Below are positions 25,101 through 33,109 of a stretch of DNA of 64,000 nt, piece by piece. The notes under the pieces were generated by a model, which did no database searches, was not told the origin of the DNA, and saw only the letters and a list, made by a program, of their open reading frames with translations. The DNA comes from Bedellia somnulentella (taxonomy: Eukaryota; Arthropoda; Insecta; Lepidoptera; Bedelliidae). The translations under genes and the position numbers were made by a program. The stretch lies in the NCBI GenBank assembly GCA_963576735.1, contig OY755173.1, positions 5,550,873 to 5,614,872 on the forward strand. Reading direction: 5' to 3'. Numbering within the stretch: position 1 is the first letter of the stretch; every line of letters starts with the position of its first letter.

Positions 25101-28100
25101 TCAACCACTGGTATCATTATTAACAATGACAACAAGCCAATCAGACAAAGCAGCCCAAATTGAGACCATACTCGCCGTAGTGCTGTCGAAAAAAGAGAAT
25201 AACTTATTTCGAAGAATATGTTACCATCGTTATACATCATGTTTTATTTTGTTTGTATTTTGTTGCACCCAAAATGAAAATTATTAATGAAAGATTGAAT
25301 TAATAACCCATCGCAAGATAAAGGCAATAAAAATACTGTGATAAAAAAGTTCGATATCAAGAATCTTTAATATTAACCGCGGCTGAGATTAGCACTAGTC
25401 CATTTCTTACCGTGAGTGTGGTAAGAGGTATCTTCGGGTGTTTAAGAATTAAGAGTAAGAGGCAACTTGGGGCTTTGAAGTAGTTATTGTGCGGTGTTTC
25501 CGGAGACCTATCATTGCGCATCCTCATTTATAATCTTTACGCGCTCAGCTTCAGAAAACAGCTGAAGAATTTCTTATTCTGAAGCTCTGGCTATCCTATT
25601 TTTGGATTTATAGCTTGAGTTTGACTAAAAAAACTAATGTATCACAATTTAGGTCTTTTTATACACACATACATATACTCACGGCTATATTTCCCTAGAA
25701 GGGGTAACCAGAGCTAAGGAATTATAAATTCCTCAGCCACATTTGGAAGTTGAGTGGGGAAAAGATGGTGAAAATAAAGGTTCTTGGTGATGGGTCTCCA
25801 ACCGCATCGCCCAAAAATCCAATAAAAAGCCCCAATACACTTAGTCGCCTCTTACGACACCCATCGGTAGAAAGGGGTAGCGAAATTCTAAGCCGGCACT
25901 ACACGGCACACTTTTTATTCTATCTAAATCAAGTGTATTACTCTTTAGTCATACTTTAGAACAGACCCAATCTTTGTGCGTCAGTATTTATTTAAGGTAC
26001 AAAAGGTTATTAAAGGTATCTAGGACGAAAAAACAAGTACACTGCTTAAAACCATTACGGTTTCAGTTTACATACATACATACACTCACACCGTTAGTTC
26101 CCTGAAGTAGGCAAATACCATCTTTCACCACTTTGTACGATCCTGACAAATTGAGTTTGGTCTAAATTCATCAATCTTTTCATACATGCTCTGCTATTCT
26201 TCCGACTTCGTACGCCTGCCTTTTTAAGTACATTATCAAATGTGTGCTCCGTGGTAGTCCTCTACTGTTTCAGTTGAAAACTTAAAAACAGAATATACTC
26301 TTCCAGTATTCAGTAGACTAAAAACCAATATTCAATGTTCAAAAAGTGAAAACTCTCTCAATTTTAATTATACGCAAAGCGAGGATTCTCAATATCTTCA
26401 AGTATCAACCCTGAAAAGGTCTTCAAAGCAAGCTTTTCAGATTTGCCCCTTTTATGAAATCGGGTAATAACAACTTTGTTGGGCCGCTTGTTTTTCGAGA
26501 GGGATTAAGACCGGCTTCATATAAGTAGGTTTTAATATATAAGCCTAAAAAACGTATAAAATTAATATATGATTTAAGCTAGAATTGTAAAGCAAACTAG
26601 TTTGGATGATTGAAATACACCATACCACTTTTTACTCCTTTTATTCATTTTATATCACTCTTTAAAAATGGGCCAATTTGTAAGTTTCCTCCAATTTGTC
26701 AAAGAGGCGTAGGTTCATTTTGATTGGATCCAAAATTTTCAAGCCCTGTTAATAAGTGAACTTAAAAAAAACATGAGTATGAATATAAAAAAATATACAA
26801 GATCATGTATGAAACGATTGATGAATGTAAACAAAGCTAGATAGCTTTGTCAGGATCGTTCAAAGTGGCGATCATTAGTCTCTGCCTACCCCAATGGGAA
26901 ATAATGGCGTGAGTATGTATGTATGAAAATAAAATATATTTACTTTAGCAAAAGCCCAATTGATAATTTAGCCACAGTTAGCAATCAACTTGATCTTAAA
27001 TCAGACCGCAATGTTAGTATAATTGATTGAATGGCAAACCTAGTCGGAATAAGCCACACAATGACATGTTCCTGTTAAACACGGAAATTACCGACGAAGT
27101 CCTTTATAAGGGTGTGGGTTCACTGAAACAGTATAAACAGTATAATATACGCACGGCTATAAATCCCTAAAGGGGTAGCTAAAAGGAAATAGAAATTTCT
27201 CAGCCACTTTTGGAAGTTGTGTGGGAAATAGATGGTGAAATAAAGGTTGTTTGTGATATTGATAAGTCTCCATCCGCATCACCCAAAAATCCCTTAAAAG
27301 CCCCAATACCGTTAGTCGCCTCTTACTTTCACACACCGGAAGAAATGGGGTAGTGCTATTCTAAGCCGATACTACACAGCTATTTATGCATTAAAAAATC
27401 AGCTAAAATGTGCCATATATATCTATATATATAAATAAGCCAAGCTATGGACCTTGGCTAGTGGTTAAAAGGCTAGCTAGTTGTCAAAAAAAAAAAAAGT
27501 CAAAAAGTTTATTTTTTCAAAATAAAGTTAAATACTAACATTTTTTGAACGTCAAAGTTTTAAATTAATCGTTAATCCGTTGCTTCGGAAGGTGTTCGTA
27601 AAGAGAAGAAGCAACAAAGAAACTCTTTACATTCACATTTTTTCAAAATATGGTTTGTACAATTTCAGTTTATAAACATGTTTTTACTTTACAAAAGATT
27701 TTCTATGCGACCAAACCAAACGCTAGTTTGACATAATTAAAATAAATTGTCCATCACAAAAACCAATCACATAACGTGAGAAGAAAAATCCTCACCAGAC
27801 AATTATTCCTAGGAATAACGAGGGAAGATTTATAGCTTTACGGACATGGTCTTGTGCGCGTTGGGTCCTTGTCGTTTAAAAAATCTTGAACACTGTAGTA
27901 AGATTTCTTTAAAAGCATGGCTTTAATTGCCTTTTTAAGAGATGCCACAGTTGGTCTAAGGGGTTGCGGTTTAATCTCCCTTGGATGATGGATTTTTTAT
28001 AGGGTGAATATTTAATACTAATATTCGTTATCTAGTTTTAGATTATAGTAATAAGTTGCAGAGATTGTGGTGTTGATGGGATGAAGGGTGATATTATGGT

Positions 28101-31100
28101 TTAGTTTAAAAACTCAAGTTGTACACAATATATTTCATTTGCAGTATTTTATACCTACCTATAAGCGACATGATAGTCCAGTGGGTAGAAGACCCGCCCG
28201 AAAAACAGAAGGGCGTGAGTTCCAATCCTGGGACGGGCCTACACCAATTTGTCTTTTCTAAAGTCATATGTGTGGTTAATTTATCATGGTTGTTAACGGT
28301 GAGAGAAAACATCGTGAGGAAACCCACATGGCCGAGTTGTACTTAGTCATGTGACAGTGTATTCGTACAAAACGGCGATAGGCCTGCCCCCTATCACGTG
28401 AGTACACTGTCTAAGCAAAACGTGGTTACCTTCTCTGGAAACTAGATGGCGCTTGCCATGTGAGTTCAGGAGTATTGGTACCTCTGCGTTTACGTTTATG
28501 TTATGATATGTTATGTTTATACCTGCTATTAATTTATTTAGAGCGTTTTCTCACACTATCGCAAGTAAAACTAACAATACCGGAACATACAAAAGCCTAT
28601 AAAAGCGTCTAGTAGAAAAGCTTACTCCAAATTAACTTCTAACCCTCCGAGAATCTAAACCTATTTCGCAGTTTCATACAGTTACTAAACAAACAAAACG
28701 CACTATAAATTTTGTATATAAGAAGAATCACAAACCGTTTGTTTAAATTATTTGTGTGTATTTATAGCTGTGTAGTGTTGGCTTTGTATATCACTACCCC
28801 ATTTCTTAGTAAGTAGAGTAGTAAGAGGCGACTCAGGGTATGGGGCTAGTTGGGTAATTTATAGGAGATGCGGTTGGCGACCCATCTCCAGAATCTGTTT
28901 TAGTATAATCTTTTCCCCACTTAATACTTCTAAAAGTGGCTGAAGAATTTTCTGATTCTGAATGTCTGGCTACCCCTTTTAGGGATTTATAGCCGTGAGT
29001 TTATTTATATATGTAAATTTATTGGTACTTACTGTATTTGTCGGATACAAACAAACTTTAATTTTAATGTCTTTACCCGTAACACCGTCGTGAGTATATC
29101 TAAGTCAGTACATTATCTGTGCTCCGAGATCTATAACATGGCATTTCAAATTGACATTTCATACATCTATTGTATTGTTAAGGTATGATCTAAAGGGGGT
29201 GGCAGTTAGGCTAGACGGAATAGTAGCGTGGCAAAGGGGTGGGCCTGGAGGGTGGTTAGGGTGACAAGGCGGAGTTATCCAGTCGATCAATTGGAATGAC
29301 CGAGCCCATTGGCAACCTTCCGGCACAAGGCTCTAATTGCCCTTTGACACCTTTAACTAGCTTGTGTGTTTTATAATGAATTTGTTTAACTTGACATGAT
29401 AGTCCAGTCGGTAGAACACCCGCCCGAAAACAGAAGGGCGTGAGTTCCAATCCTGGGACGGGCCTACACCAATTTGTCTTTTCTAAAGTCATATGTGTGG
29501 TTAATTTATCATGGTTGTTAACGGTGAGGGAAAACATCGTGAGGAAACCCACATGGCTGAGTTGTACTTAGTCATGTGACAGTGTATTCGTACAAAACGG
29601 CGATAGGCCTGCCCCCTATCACGTGAGTACACTGTCTGAGCAAAACGTGGGTACCTTATCTGAAACAAGATGGCGCTTGCCATGTGAGTTCAGAAGTATT
29701 GGTACCTCTGCCAAACCCTTCGGGGATAAACGGCGTGAACGTTTATGTTTATGTTGTTTAACTTATGATATTACGTTGTTATTTTTTCATTATAGTTTTT
29801 TGACGAGCAATCGTTTTACGAAGTTGAACAAGCAACCGTTGTACTTCCCTATGACCCTTTCTTACAAGTTTAACCTAAGTAAAGGGAATAGAGTTTTATG
29901 TACGGCTTATAACATATGTAATGCAGTTTTATAAGCCCATTTGTTCAGAAGTGGAACCTAGAAGTCAACCTATAAATTTAGTGTTAATAACTCATATAAT
30001 GAGTTTATTATTGGTATGATGAAGTGTCGGCTTAGAATAGCACTACCCAATTTCTTCCGGTGGGTGTACGTAAGAGGCAACTAACGATATTGGGGCTTTT
30101 TAGGGATTTTTGGGCAATGCGGTTGGAGACCCATCACCAACAACCTTTATATCATCATCTTTTTCCCACGCAACTTCCAAATTGGCTGAGGAATTTCTAA
30201 TTCCTTAGCTCTGGCTACCCTTTCTATAGCCGTGAGTATATGTATGTATGTATAAAGTTAATTTCTTGAACGATCTAACCGATATGATGTTCTGAAATGA
30301 CAAAAGTATATCAGACCCTAACCACCAGAACGATGAATGAAATATCATGATATGGCATAAAAATAACTTTATACAATATATCATATAGGTGTCATCATCA
30401 TAATCGTTGCAAAAAAAAGGAGTATATAAGATAGACAAAAAACGTGAGGGCGTCTTTCTTAGCATATTGTATGAGTTTGCATATTTCATTAAAGATTCAG
30501 TGATTTGATCTCAAAAAGGGATCGTCGATAAATTCGAAGCTAATTTGGAAGCCCTGAGGATTGGTGGTTTAAATTACCACAAATATAGCTTTAAAAGATA
30601 ACACACTGGTGAAGGTCAGACTCAGGGTATTATTTTTAATATTATTATTTTTATATATTTTTTTTACAGAAATTCTATCCTTTACTTTTACTAACCAGCT
30701 CACTTAGCAGGAGGCAAATGAAAGTGAGTATGTCACGTGAGAAGTGACATATTGTCTGATTTTATTTGAATAACCCTAAAGTTTCTTTCACCTCATATGG
30801 CATACTCGCTCGCAAACGCCTCATGCTGCCTTTGCTGATTAATATTCCTTAATTTTATCAAATCCTAATGTAAATATCACAACATAATTGACTTACTCTT
30901 ACTCTTACCATTAAAATAATATGACAAATCACTAACTCAAACTAAACATGTAATTAAAATTGATCTTTAAGTAGTCTTCTTTCATAAAACAAAAACTTTA
31001 TCTACATCAGCTATTTTAACCCATAAAAGGGCTAATATAGAACGTTGAAAAGTTAGTAAGAAACTAAAAAGAGTTCGTTAAAGTGAGGCTCCAGTTCATA

Positions 31101-33107
31101 GCTAAAGTGGCAGCCACTCGCAGCCAGCAAAGTGGTTAATTACAACGAACTCGAGTTGCAGCGACAAATGGGGCTTAGTGCGGACCACTATTGTTTCCTC
31201 AATTGTGTGTTGTATAGTGTAAAGAAGCTTTGCAGTGTTCGATATGGATATTTCTTACTATAGAATGGAATAAATACATACATACATAAACGGGTATAAA
31301 TTTTAAAAAGGCGTTGTCAGAGATTCAGCATAAGAATTTCTTCAGCCACGTTTGGAAGTAGTGTGTGGAAAATATTGTAAAAATAAGATGGTTGGTAATG
31401 ATGGGTACTCAGCTCATAATCATGACCATAAAACTCGCTTAAAAAATGTCTAAATCGCTAATTACCTACGGGGAGAAAAGCGTTAGTGCTCCTTTTAGCC
31501 GACACTAACTTATTACATTCCGCGGGTGTCGTATGAGGCAAGTGAGTGATTTGGGGTTTTGTAGGTTAATTTTGGGCAATTCGGCTAGATACCTATCACC
31601 TACCATTCTTTATTTTACAATTTTTTCCTCAATTAAATTCAAAAAGTGGCTGAGGAATTTTTTATTTTAATACCTGGCCGTTTGGACTTCAGTATAGTGT
31701 ATAGTGTACAATTTGGTTTTTCATGTAGTAAATTCAACGGACGAAGAACTCAATTGTGAGAATTTAAAAAGAAAATAGTTTTGCGTTTGCTAGGATGGCC
31801 AGTAACTCATATTTTTGACATTATTATAGTAAAAAGTGTGTTGGTTTTACAACTATATCTATGACCAATCACTTGTACTATAACAGTACTCCAATTCCAA
31901 GTCCTATTTTTAAGCCTTACACAGTGTGAAGTACTTGTGTATTCTATGATTGATAAACTAGATCAATTCTTACCTGTCTTTTTTCTCAATATCCTCGCTC
32001 CAAAAATATAAAGTCGTAGGCCGGGATAAAACAACAGCGCTAATGCGAACTCGAACAGCCAAAGTTTCACACATCTCCGCACGTCTCCGAACCCGTAGAA
32101 TACTGCACTAGTGCCTAGATTTATTCTGAAAGAATATGATGTTGATTGTATTATTTCAGTATCGTAAGATGCGGCTAAGGGTATGAGGGCTTTTTAAGTT
32201 GTTTTTGGGCGATACGGTTGGGGACCGATCACCAAAGATACTTTATTTCTACCATCTTTTCCCCTAACTAGCAACTACCAAATGTGGCTGACGAGTTTCT
32301 AGCTCTGAAACTCTGGTTACTCCTTTTTTGGATTTACAGCCGTGAGTATATGTATGAATGTAGGTATGTATGCTCATTAATAATGAAAAGATATTTAGGT
32401 AGGTATGTAAAGGAATATTAGATGTTTCATATTTAAGTCATGGTTATAGAACTTTCATTCCGATCTTATTCATCTTCGCTATTCTACGGCAAAAAAATAG
32501 AAACCACTTAAAAAGAGTTTTATGCGGCTAAAGGGTTGGGGCTTTTTAAGTGATTTGTGGGCGATGCGGTTGGAGGACACAGCAAAACCAATATATTTTT
32601 ATTTTATTTTATCATAAGACTGATTTTTATCAAGTAATACAACTATATAACTAAACTTAGACGGTTTTATAACTATATTATTGAATCGCTTTGGTATAAC
32701 TATGTTACGGCTATATCTTTCTTACTGCACCATATGTACCATTATATTCTCATTGTTGTCAAATGGCAAAAGGAGAAACCCTTAGAGATTCGCAATTATT
32801 ATTGACCGATCAATTTGAGACAATTATCACTATATCATAGGCTATGAAAATAAGGTTCGTTTTTATTCACTTACCTCCCACGTTCTACAAAGTCGTATAC
32901 CAATGTGTCGAAGAGTAGTATTATCAGAATAACGATAAAGATGTGGTAAATTGCTCGTATGTGCGGCGACGACTCTCGAAGCACAGTCAAAGGTGACTCT
33001 CTCGCTGTGAACTCAAACTGCAACGTTTGCGGTTTTCTCACTACTTTTCCATTTTCTCCTTTATTTTCAACCTTAAAACGGCGTCTCACTGAGCTCTCTT
33101 CTGGCAT
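6044..33107 (-). CDS. SOAT: Sterol O-acyltransferase-like (MBOAT), seven coding exons, 3' incomplete
   Basis: The family esterifies sterols with fatty acyl-CoA in the ER membrane. Exons (minus): 33107-32875, 32125-31974, 25182-25046, 13210-13071, 10152-10023, 7262-7116, 6181-6044. All have GT/AG borders and agreeing phases, giving 359 codons. Family landmarks appear in order: FTARESPL and HIRAIYH (N-terminal segment before a first membrane helix), YLYFLFAPTLLY (residues 203-214), TIRWG (224-228), LLHAWLN, FADRLFYE and YYRSWN. The signature FYxDWWN reads FYEEWWT (311-317), so the Asn considered catalytic in human ACAT1 is Thr. The exon with the catalytic His (SAVVHEY-like) should follow phase 0 after Leu359. 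I could not find it below 6044, so it probably lies outside the window. Identification is from remembered family sequence, without a database search. Confidence 0.85.
6241..6310 (-). repeat. Family A fragment, reverse
   Basis: Only AAAAAGGGGTA...AGAAATTCCTCAG of the family is retained. It lies within 60 bases of SOAT exon 7. Confidence 0.4.
6320..7110 (-). other. SOAT intron 6, no element recognised
   Basis: AT-rich sequence between the exon 6 donor and exon 7. I see no coding potential or known repeat. Confidence 0.5.
7116..7262 (-). CDS. SOAT: SOAT-like coding exon 6
   Basis: The acceptor TTTTTGTAG and donor GTAAGTCA enclose 49 codons: VEAGKVVRSMFSCILPG, then LLHAWLNATAEMLQFADRLFYE. This is the conserved MBOAT stretch before the FYxDWWN motif. 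Phase 0 at both ends. Confidence 0.88.
7303..8171 (-). pseudogene. CR1/jockey-type LINE, 3' fragment of ORF2 plus 3'UTR
   Basis: The reading frame 8171-7485 encodes LDSKLQWGPHI, LVYYSYFHSVMSFGILLWG and FILQKRAIRAIYNL, typical of the region after the reverse transcriptase palm in CR1/jockey-like insect LINEs. The endonuclease and catalytic motifs are missing, so the copy is 5'-truncated. The 3' untranslated part with TTTTTTGAACGTCAAA is shared with 27490-27990. It sits in SOAT intron 5, 40 bases from exon 6, antisense to nothing but co-oriented with the host gene. Confidence 0.8.
8498..8682 (-). repeat. Family A repeat, reverse, partial
   Basis: Keeps CATACATATACTGAGGCTG through CCCTTAGTCGCCTCTTGCG. 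The head end (TCGGCTTAGAAT) is missing. Confidence 0.7.
8880..9129 (+). repeat. Family A repeat, forward, full-length
   Basis: Complete from CCGTGTAGTGTCGGCTTAG to GCCGTGAGTATATG, followed by a (TTATG)n tail. A good reference copy. Confidence 0.85.
9130..10020 (-). other. SOAT intron 5, distal part
   Basis: AT-rich; no coding frame or repeat recognised. Confidence 0.45.
10023..10152 (-). CDS. SOAT: SOAT-like coding exon 5
   Basis: Acceptor TTTGTTTCAG before AACAAATAC; donor GTAAAA. It encodes TNTIRWGVVAYHLLEVIG and WELFILPNWSDYGKEPT, aligning with the RTPTIRWGYVA...EP segment of vertebrate SOAT1. The upstream phase-2 split codon completes an Arg with exon 4. Confidence 0.88.
10381..10662 (+). 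pseudogene. RTE-like LINE 3' end
   Basis: The frame 10388-10597 encodes GGRPRRTHLDQIERVLKKAG and NKRACMKRLMD, the C-terminal tail of a lepidopteran RTE-like LINE. A stop is followed by the diagnostic 3'UTR (TCTGCCTATCCTAATGGGTA, GCGTGAGTATATG). 5'-truncated copy. Confidence 0.75.
10778..10905 (-). repeat. Family B SINE 3' fragment, reverse
   Basis: CGTATATCCCCGAAGGGTGG through TATTCACGTGACAGGC matches the 3' half of family B. The tRNA head is missing. Confidence 0.65.
11060..11115 (-). repeat. LINE 3'UTR scrap
   Basis: CGTTGCTTCAGTAGGCGTTTGTAAAGAGAAGAAGCAAC (read in parts) matches the LINE 3'UTR copies at 7400 and 27580. Confidence 0.5.
11120..12860 (-). other. SOAT intron 4, unannotated part
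   Basis: About 1.7 kb of AT-rich sequence. Only short unsupported ORFs are present, with no splice-bounded exon candidate and no recognised repeat. Confidence 0.5.
12930..13045 (+). repeat. Family D tRNA-like SINE
   Basis: Begins GAAAACCTCATGTGGG and includes a perfectly paired T arm, GCAGGTTCGAGTCCTGC. It ends ATCGAAACTTTTTTCTTTCC. It abuts SOAT exon 4, 26 bases from the donor. Confidence 0.6.
13071..13210 (-). CDS. SOAT: SOAT-like coding exon 4
   Basis: Acceptor TTTCTTGTTTCCAG; donor AG|GTAAAC. It encodes IRFSMKI, then PTFKNYLYFLFAPTLLYSDN, the hallmark YLYFLFAPTLIYRD stretch of SOAT enzymes with RD replaced by SD. It is shorter than the vertebrate equivalent, lacking part of the loop after RFxMK. 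Confidence 0.88.
13262..13405 (+). repeat. RTE-like LINE 3' end fragment
   Basis: AAAAGAGCACGTGTAAAAAG through GATCGTACAAAGTGGCGATC and CTACCTACACCAATAGG are the last coding and 3'UTR bases of the LINE seen at 10381. Confidence 0.7.
13437..13531 (-). repeat. Family A fragment, reverse
   Basis: CTCACGGCTATAAATC through AGAAGTCGAGTGGAGAAAAG only; the copy breaks off at ATTGTGTGTC. Confidence 0.6.
13535..14555 (-). other. SOAT intron 3, unannotated part
   Basis: AT-rich; nothing recognised. Short purine-rich runs near 14370 are not coding. Confidence 0.45.
14567..15207 (+). pseudogene. R4/Dong-type LINE, C-terminal endonuclease fragment
   Basis: A 3'-end fragment of a non-LTR retrotransposon with a restriction-enzyme-like endonuclease. 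From 14567 one frame reads KTRNYRKYILKDG. A second frame near 14650-14725 carries HVISGC and YLHRHNQAAK (the zinc-binding Cys/His region). A third, 14750-15207, carries YWDRSVITDR, KPDIVVWD and VFLVDVTIPHDEG. The D in KPDIVV and the D in LVDVT are the expected PD-(D/E)xK nuclease positions, followed by EKRRKY. Two frameshifts between 14640 and 14750 show it is dead. The reverse transcriptase is missing. Clade assignment is from remembered family sequence. Confidence 0.75.
15210..15762 (-). other. SOAT intron 3, unannotated part
   Basis: No recognised element between the R4-type fragment and the duplicated segment starting at 15763. Confidence 0.4.
15763..16100 (+). repeat. Family A copy with shared 90-bp upstream flank
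   Basis: 15853-16100 is a full forward family A copy. The 90 bases before it (GGTAGCAGGCAGTGTAATTA through TAATTGGTTAAG) recur almost unchanged before the family A copy at 22652. This shows duplication of a larger unit rather than two independent insertions. Confidence 0.8.
16230..16300 (-). repeat. RTE-like LINE 3' end, reverse
   Basis: TTCCCATTGGGGTAGGCAGA is the reverse complement of the LINE 3'UTR. Confidence 0.65.
16560..16650 (+). repeat. Family A head fragment, diverged
   Basis: TTTAGGCTTAGATTAACACT and CCCATCTCTTCCCG retain the head of family A; the rest is lost. Confidence 0.4.
16655..17455 (-). other. SOAT intron 3, AT-rich part
   Basis: Contains only the short GCAATTA/TAATTATG-rich sequence typical of intron background, with related short strings around 16690, 16745 and 17345 (ATTATGCATAATG, ATTATTCATAAT, ATTATACATAATG). 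No gene seen. Confidence 0.4.
17462..17973 (-). repeat. Family A scrap plus reverse family B SINE
   Basis: 17462-17530 is a worn family A middle. From 17540 a flank (AAATGGGTAAGTTCGCTAAA) leads into a reverse family B copy (17628-17973) ending with B-box and A-box complements (ACTGAGCTATCGCGG). The same flank precedes the family B end at 22925. Confidence 0.75.
18543..18905 (+). repeat. Family B tRNA-derived SINE, CCCGCCCG-type
   Basis: The head is GACATGATAGTCCAGTGGGTAG with GAGTTCCAATCCTGG as its B box. It shares a subfamily insertion, CTGGAAACTAGATGGCGCTT, with 28162 and 29391. These three form a subfamily apart from copies 1937 and 5369. Confidence 0.85.
18971..19645 (+). mobile_element. 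Non-autonomous Helitron, 3'-truncated
   Basis: Starts TCTATTATAATAAATCTG and runs through GATGCCAAAAATGCATTCAG, a (GTCT)n microsatellite and TCCTTATGGAAACAAAAACT. It parallels the intact copy at 19816 but breaks off near 19645 after TTATACACAGG. The long frames across it come from the GTCT repeat. Confidence 0.75.
19697..19816. repeat. tRNA T-arm module inside an inverted repeat (family D-like)
   Basis: The arms 19712-19743 and 19785-19816 are reverse complements at about 30 of 32 positions. The 41-base loop holds GCGGGTTCGATTCCCGC, a perfectly paired T arm. A GGGTGCAAGGGGTGCGGGGC segment lies just upstream. Confidence 0.65.
19816..20774 (+). mobile_element. Non-autonomous Helitron, full-length (959 bp)
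   Basis: Starts TCTATACTTATAATA after an A and ends CCGATCCACTAG before a T, as expected for A|T insertion of Helitrons. A GC-rich, imperfectly paired CCCGCGCCAAGCTGGG lies just before CTAG. There is no RepHel coding capacity. It carries a short (GTCT)n block at 19938-19965. Confidence 0.85.
20780..21880 (-). other. SOAT intron 3, unannotated part
   Basis: AT-rich with no coding frame or recognised repeat. Confidence 0.45.
21887..22565. repeat. Segment bounded by 115-bp direct repeats
   Basis: 21887-22001 and 22450-22565 are nearly identical (GCTATGCAAGTCTAGGTTCG ... GCGACAATGCGG). The sequence after the first copy contains GTGTTTAAACTAGTCATCGCG, also seen near 38670. A (TG)n microsatellite lies at 22418-22445. 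Confidence 0.75.
22563..22834 (+). repeat. Family A copy with shared upstream flank, 3'-truncated
   Basis: Matches 15763-16020, including the 90-base flank. It stops at GTGGCTGAGGATTTTCT, where family B-associated sequence begins. Confidence 0.8.
22925..23058. repeat. Head-to-head family B 3' ends
   Basis: AAACGTTCACACCGTATATC at the left and the complement of its variant at the right form an inverted repeat of about 35 bases per arm. Each carries CCCCGAAGGGGTTGG. Confidence 0.7.
23086..23345 (-). repeat. Family B SINE, reverse
   Basis: Runs from GTTGGCAGAGGTAC to GTAGCCCGACCTGATATTG; the tRNA head beyond the B box is missing. Confidence 0.75.
23812..24045 (+). mobile_element. Short Helitron-like element
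   Basis: Contains AAAGTGAGTTTGCTTGTTTG and GGGTACTTTTTATCCTG. It ends CCGGGCGAAGCCGTGGGC...CTAG before T, the hairpin-plus-CTAG end of Lepidoptera Helitrons. The proposed TC start is not preceded by A, so the 5' end is uncertain. Confidence 0.55.
24242..24500 (+). repeat. Family A repeat, forward, full-length
   Basis: Complete copy with a pure (TATG)n tail at 24476-24500. Confidence 0.85.
24709..24980 (+). repeat. Family A repeat, forward
   Basis: Full length but diverged (GTGTAGGGTTAGCTTAGAAT). It has about 25 extra bases around 24905-24935, which resemble part of SOAT exon 3 nearby (AAAGCTAAATGTACTTTAGC versus AAAGCTAAATGTTCTTTAGC at 25077). Confidence 0.7.
25046..25182 (-). CDS. SOAT: SOAT-like coding exon 3
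   Basis: Acceptor TTTTTTCGACAG; donor GTAAGTAG. It encodes LRRVWSQFGLLCLIGLLSLL, an amphipathic start plus a membrane helix, and ends SSCIVTLEL, aligning with the FIIIFEQ|IRF junction of vertebrate SOAT1. Phase 2 in, phase 0 out. Confidence 0.85.
25376..25622 (+). repeat. Family A repeat, forward, old
   Basis: Strongly diverged copy with an internal duplication of the GTAAGAGGYRAC block (25427 and 25455). Confidence 0.6.
25667..25909 (-). repeat. Family A repeat, reverse, full-length
   Basis: Well conserved from CATATACTCACGG to CACTACACGGC. Confidence 0.85.
26080..26268 (-). repeat. RTE-like LINE 3' end, reverse
   Basis: Complement of the C-terminal coding and 3'UTR sequence of the LINE at 10381, including the AGTCGG...CTGCCTTTTT block. 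About 190 bases are retained. Confidence 0.7.
26270..26800 (-). other. SOAT intron 2, unannotated part
   Basis: AT-rich, nothing recognised. Confidence 0.4.
26803..26926 (+). repeat. RTE-like LINE 3' end
   Basis: ATGTATGAAACGATTGATGA through CTCTGCCTACCCCAATGGG and GGCGTGAGTATGTATGTATG. The terminal string nearly equals the end of family A. Confidence 0.75.
27146..27381 (-). repeat. Family A repeat, reverse, full-length
   Basis: From ACGCACGGCTATAAATCCC to CCGATACTACACAGC. Confidence 0.85.
27490..27990 (-). pseudogene. CR1/jockey-type LINE 3' fragment
   Basis: The minus strand encodes SLKKAIKAML and SYYSVQDFLNDKDPT, the C-terminal tail of the LINE type at 7303. A 3'UTR containing GAACGTCAAAGTTTTAAAT and AGAGAAGAAGCAAC follows. 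Confidence 0.65.
28162..28490 (+). repeat. Family B SINE, CCCGCCCG-type
   Basis: Near-complete; ends at GTACCTCTGC without the CCCCTTCGGGG block. Confidence 0.85.
28767..29012 (+). repeat. Family A repeat, forward
   Basis: Full-length, moderately diverged; the tail is TTATTTATATATG. Confidence 0.8.
29391..29752 (+). repeat. Family B SINE, CCCGCCCG-type
   Basis: Complete copy of the same subfamily as 18543 and 28162. It is preceded by a GC-rich unclassified stretch (29185-29390). Confidence 0.85.
30020..30253 (+). repeat. Family A repeat, forward
   Basis: From AAGTGTCGGCTTAGAATAGC to GTGAGTATATGTATGTATG. Confidence 0.85.
30260..31270 (-). other. SOAT intron 2, unannotated part
   Basis: No gene or known repeat. 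GTCACGTGAGAAGTGACATA at 30733 is a short palindromic string of unknown meaning. Confidence 0.4.
31275..31685. repeat. Two diverged family A copies, tail-out pair
   Basis: 31275-31513 is a reverse copy and 31518-31685 a forward copy. Their head ends meet at about 31515, so the pair forms an imperfect inverted repeat. Confidence 0.65.
31974..32125 (-). CDS. SOAT: SOAT-like coding exon 2
   Basis: Acceptor TATTCTTTCAG; donor ACAG|GTAAGAA. It encodes INLGTSAVFYGFGDVRRCVK and a hydrophobic segment with LLFYPGLRLYIFG, matching the second N-terminal region of SOAT. The codon split with exon 1 gives Arg (ERGR|INLG). Confidence 0.83.
32158..32372 (+). repeat. Family A repeat, forward, head-truncated
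   Basis: Starts at GTAAGATGCGGCTAAGGG and ends in GTGAGTATATGTATG. It lies 33 bases upstream of the exon 2 acceptor on the minus strand. Confidence 0.75.
32520..32585 (+). repeat. Family A scrap
   Basis: Only ATGCGGCTAAAGG through GGGCGATGCGGTTGGAG remains. Confidence 0.5.
32875..33107 (-). CDS. SOAT: SOAT-like coding exon 1 (start codon)
   Basis: The ATG at 33107 opens MPEESSVRRRF. The family-diagnostic FTARESPLTVL and PHIRAIYHIFIVILIILLFD follow, the latter being the first membrane helix (about residues 52-71). Donor GAG|GTAAGTG. Upstream in frame there is no other Met with family similarity. The preceding TGGTTTGGTCTTTAAG could be an acceptor for a non-coding 5' exon. Confidence 0.87.
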
Positions 33108-33109
33108 AT

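Noticed and set aside
28106..29552. Apparent small gene family beginning MGFLTMFSLTVNNHDKL on the minus strand (also 1983-2180)
   Set aside because: These frames are the antisense of the conserved body of the family B SINE.
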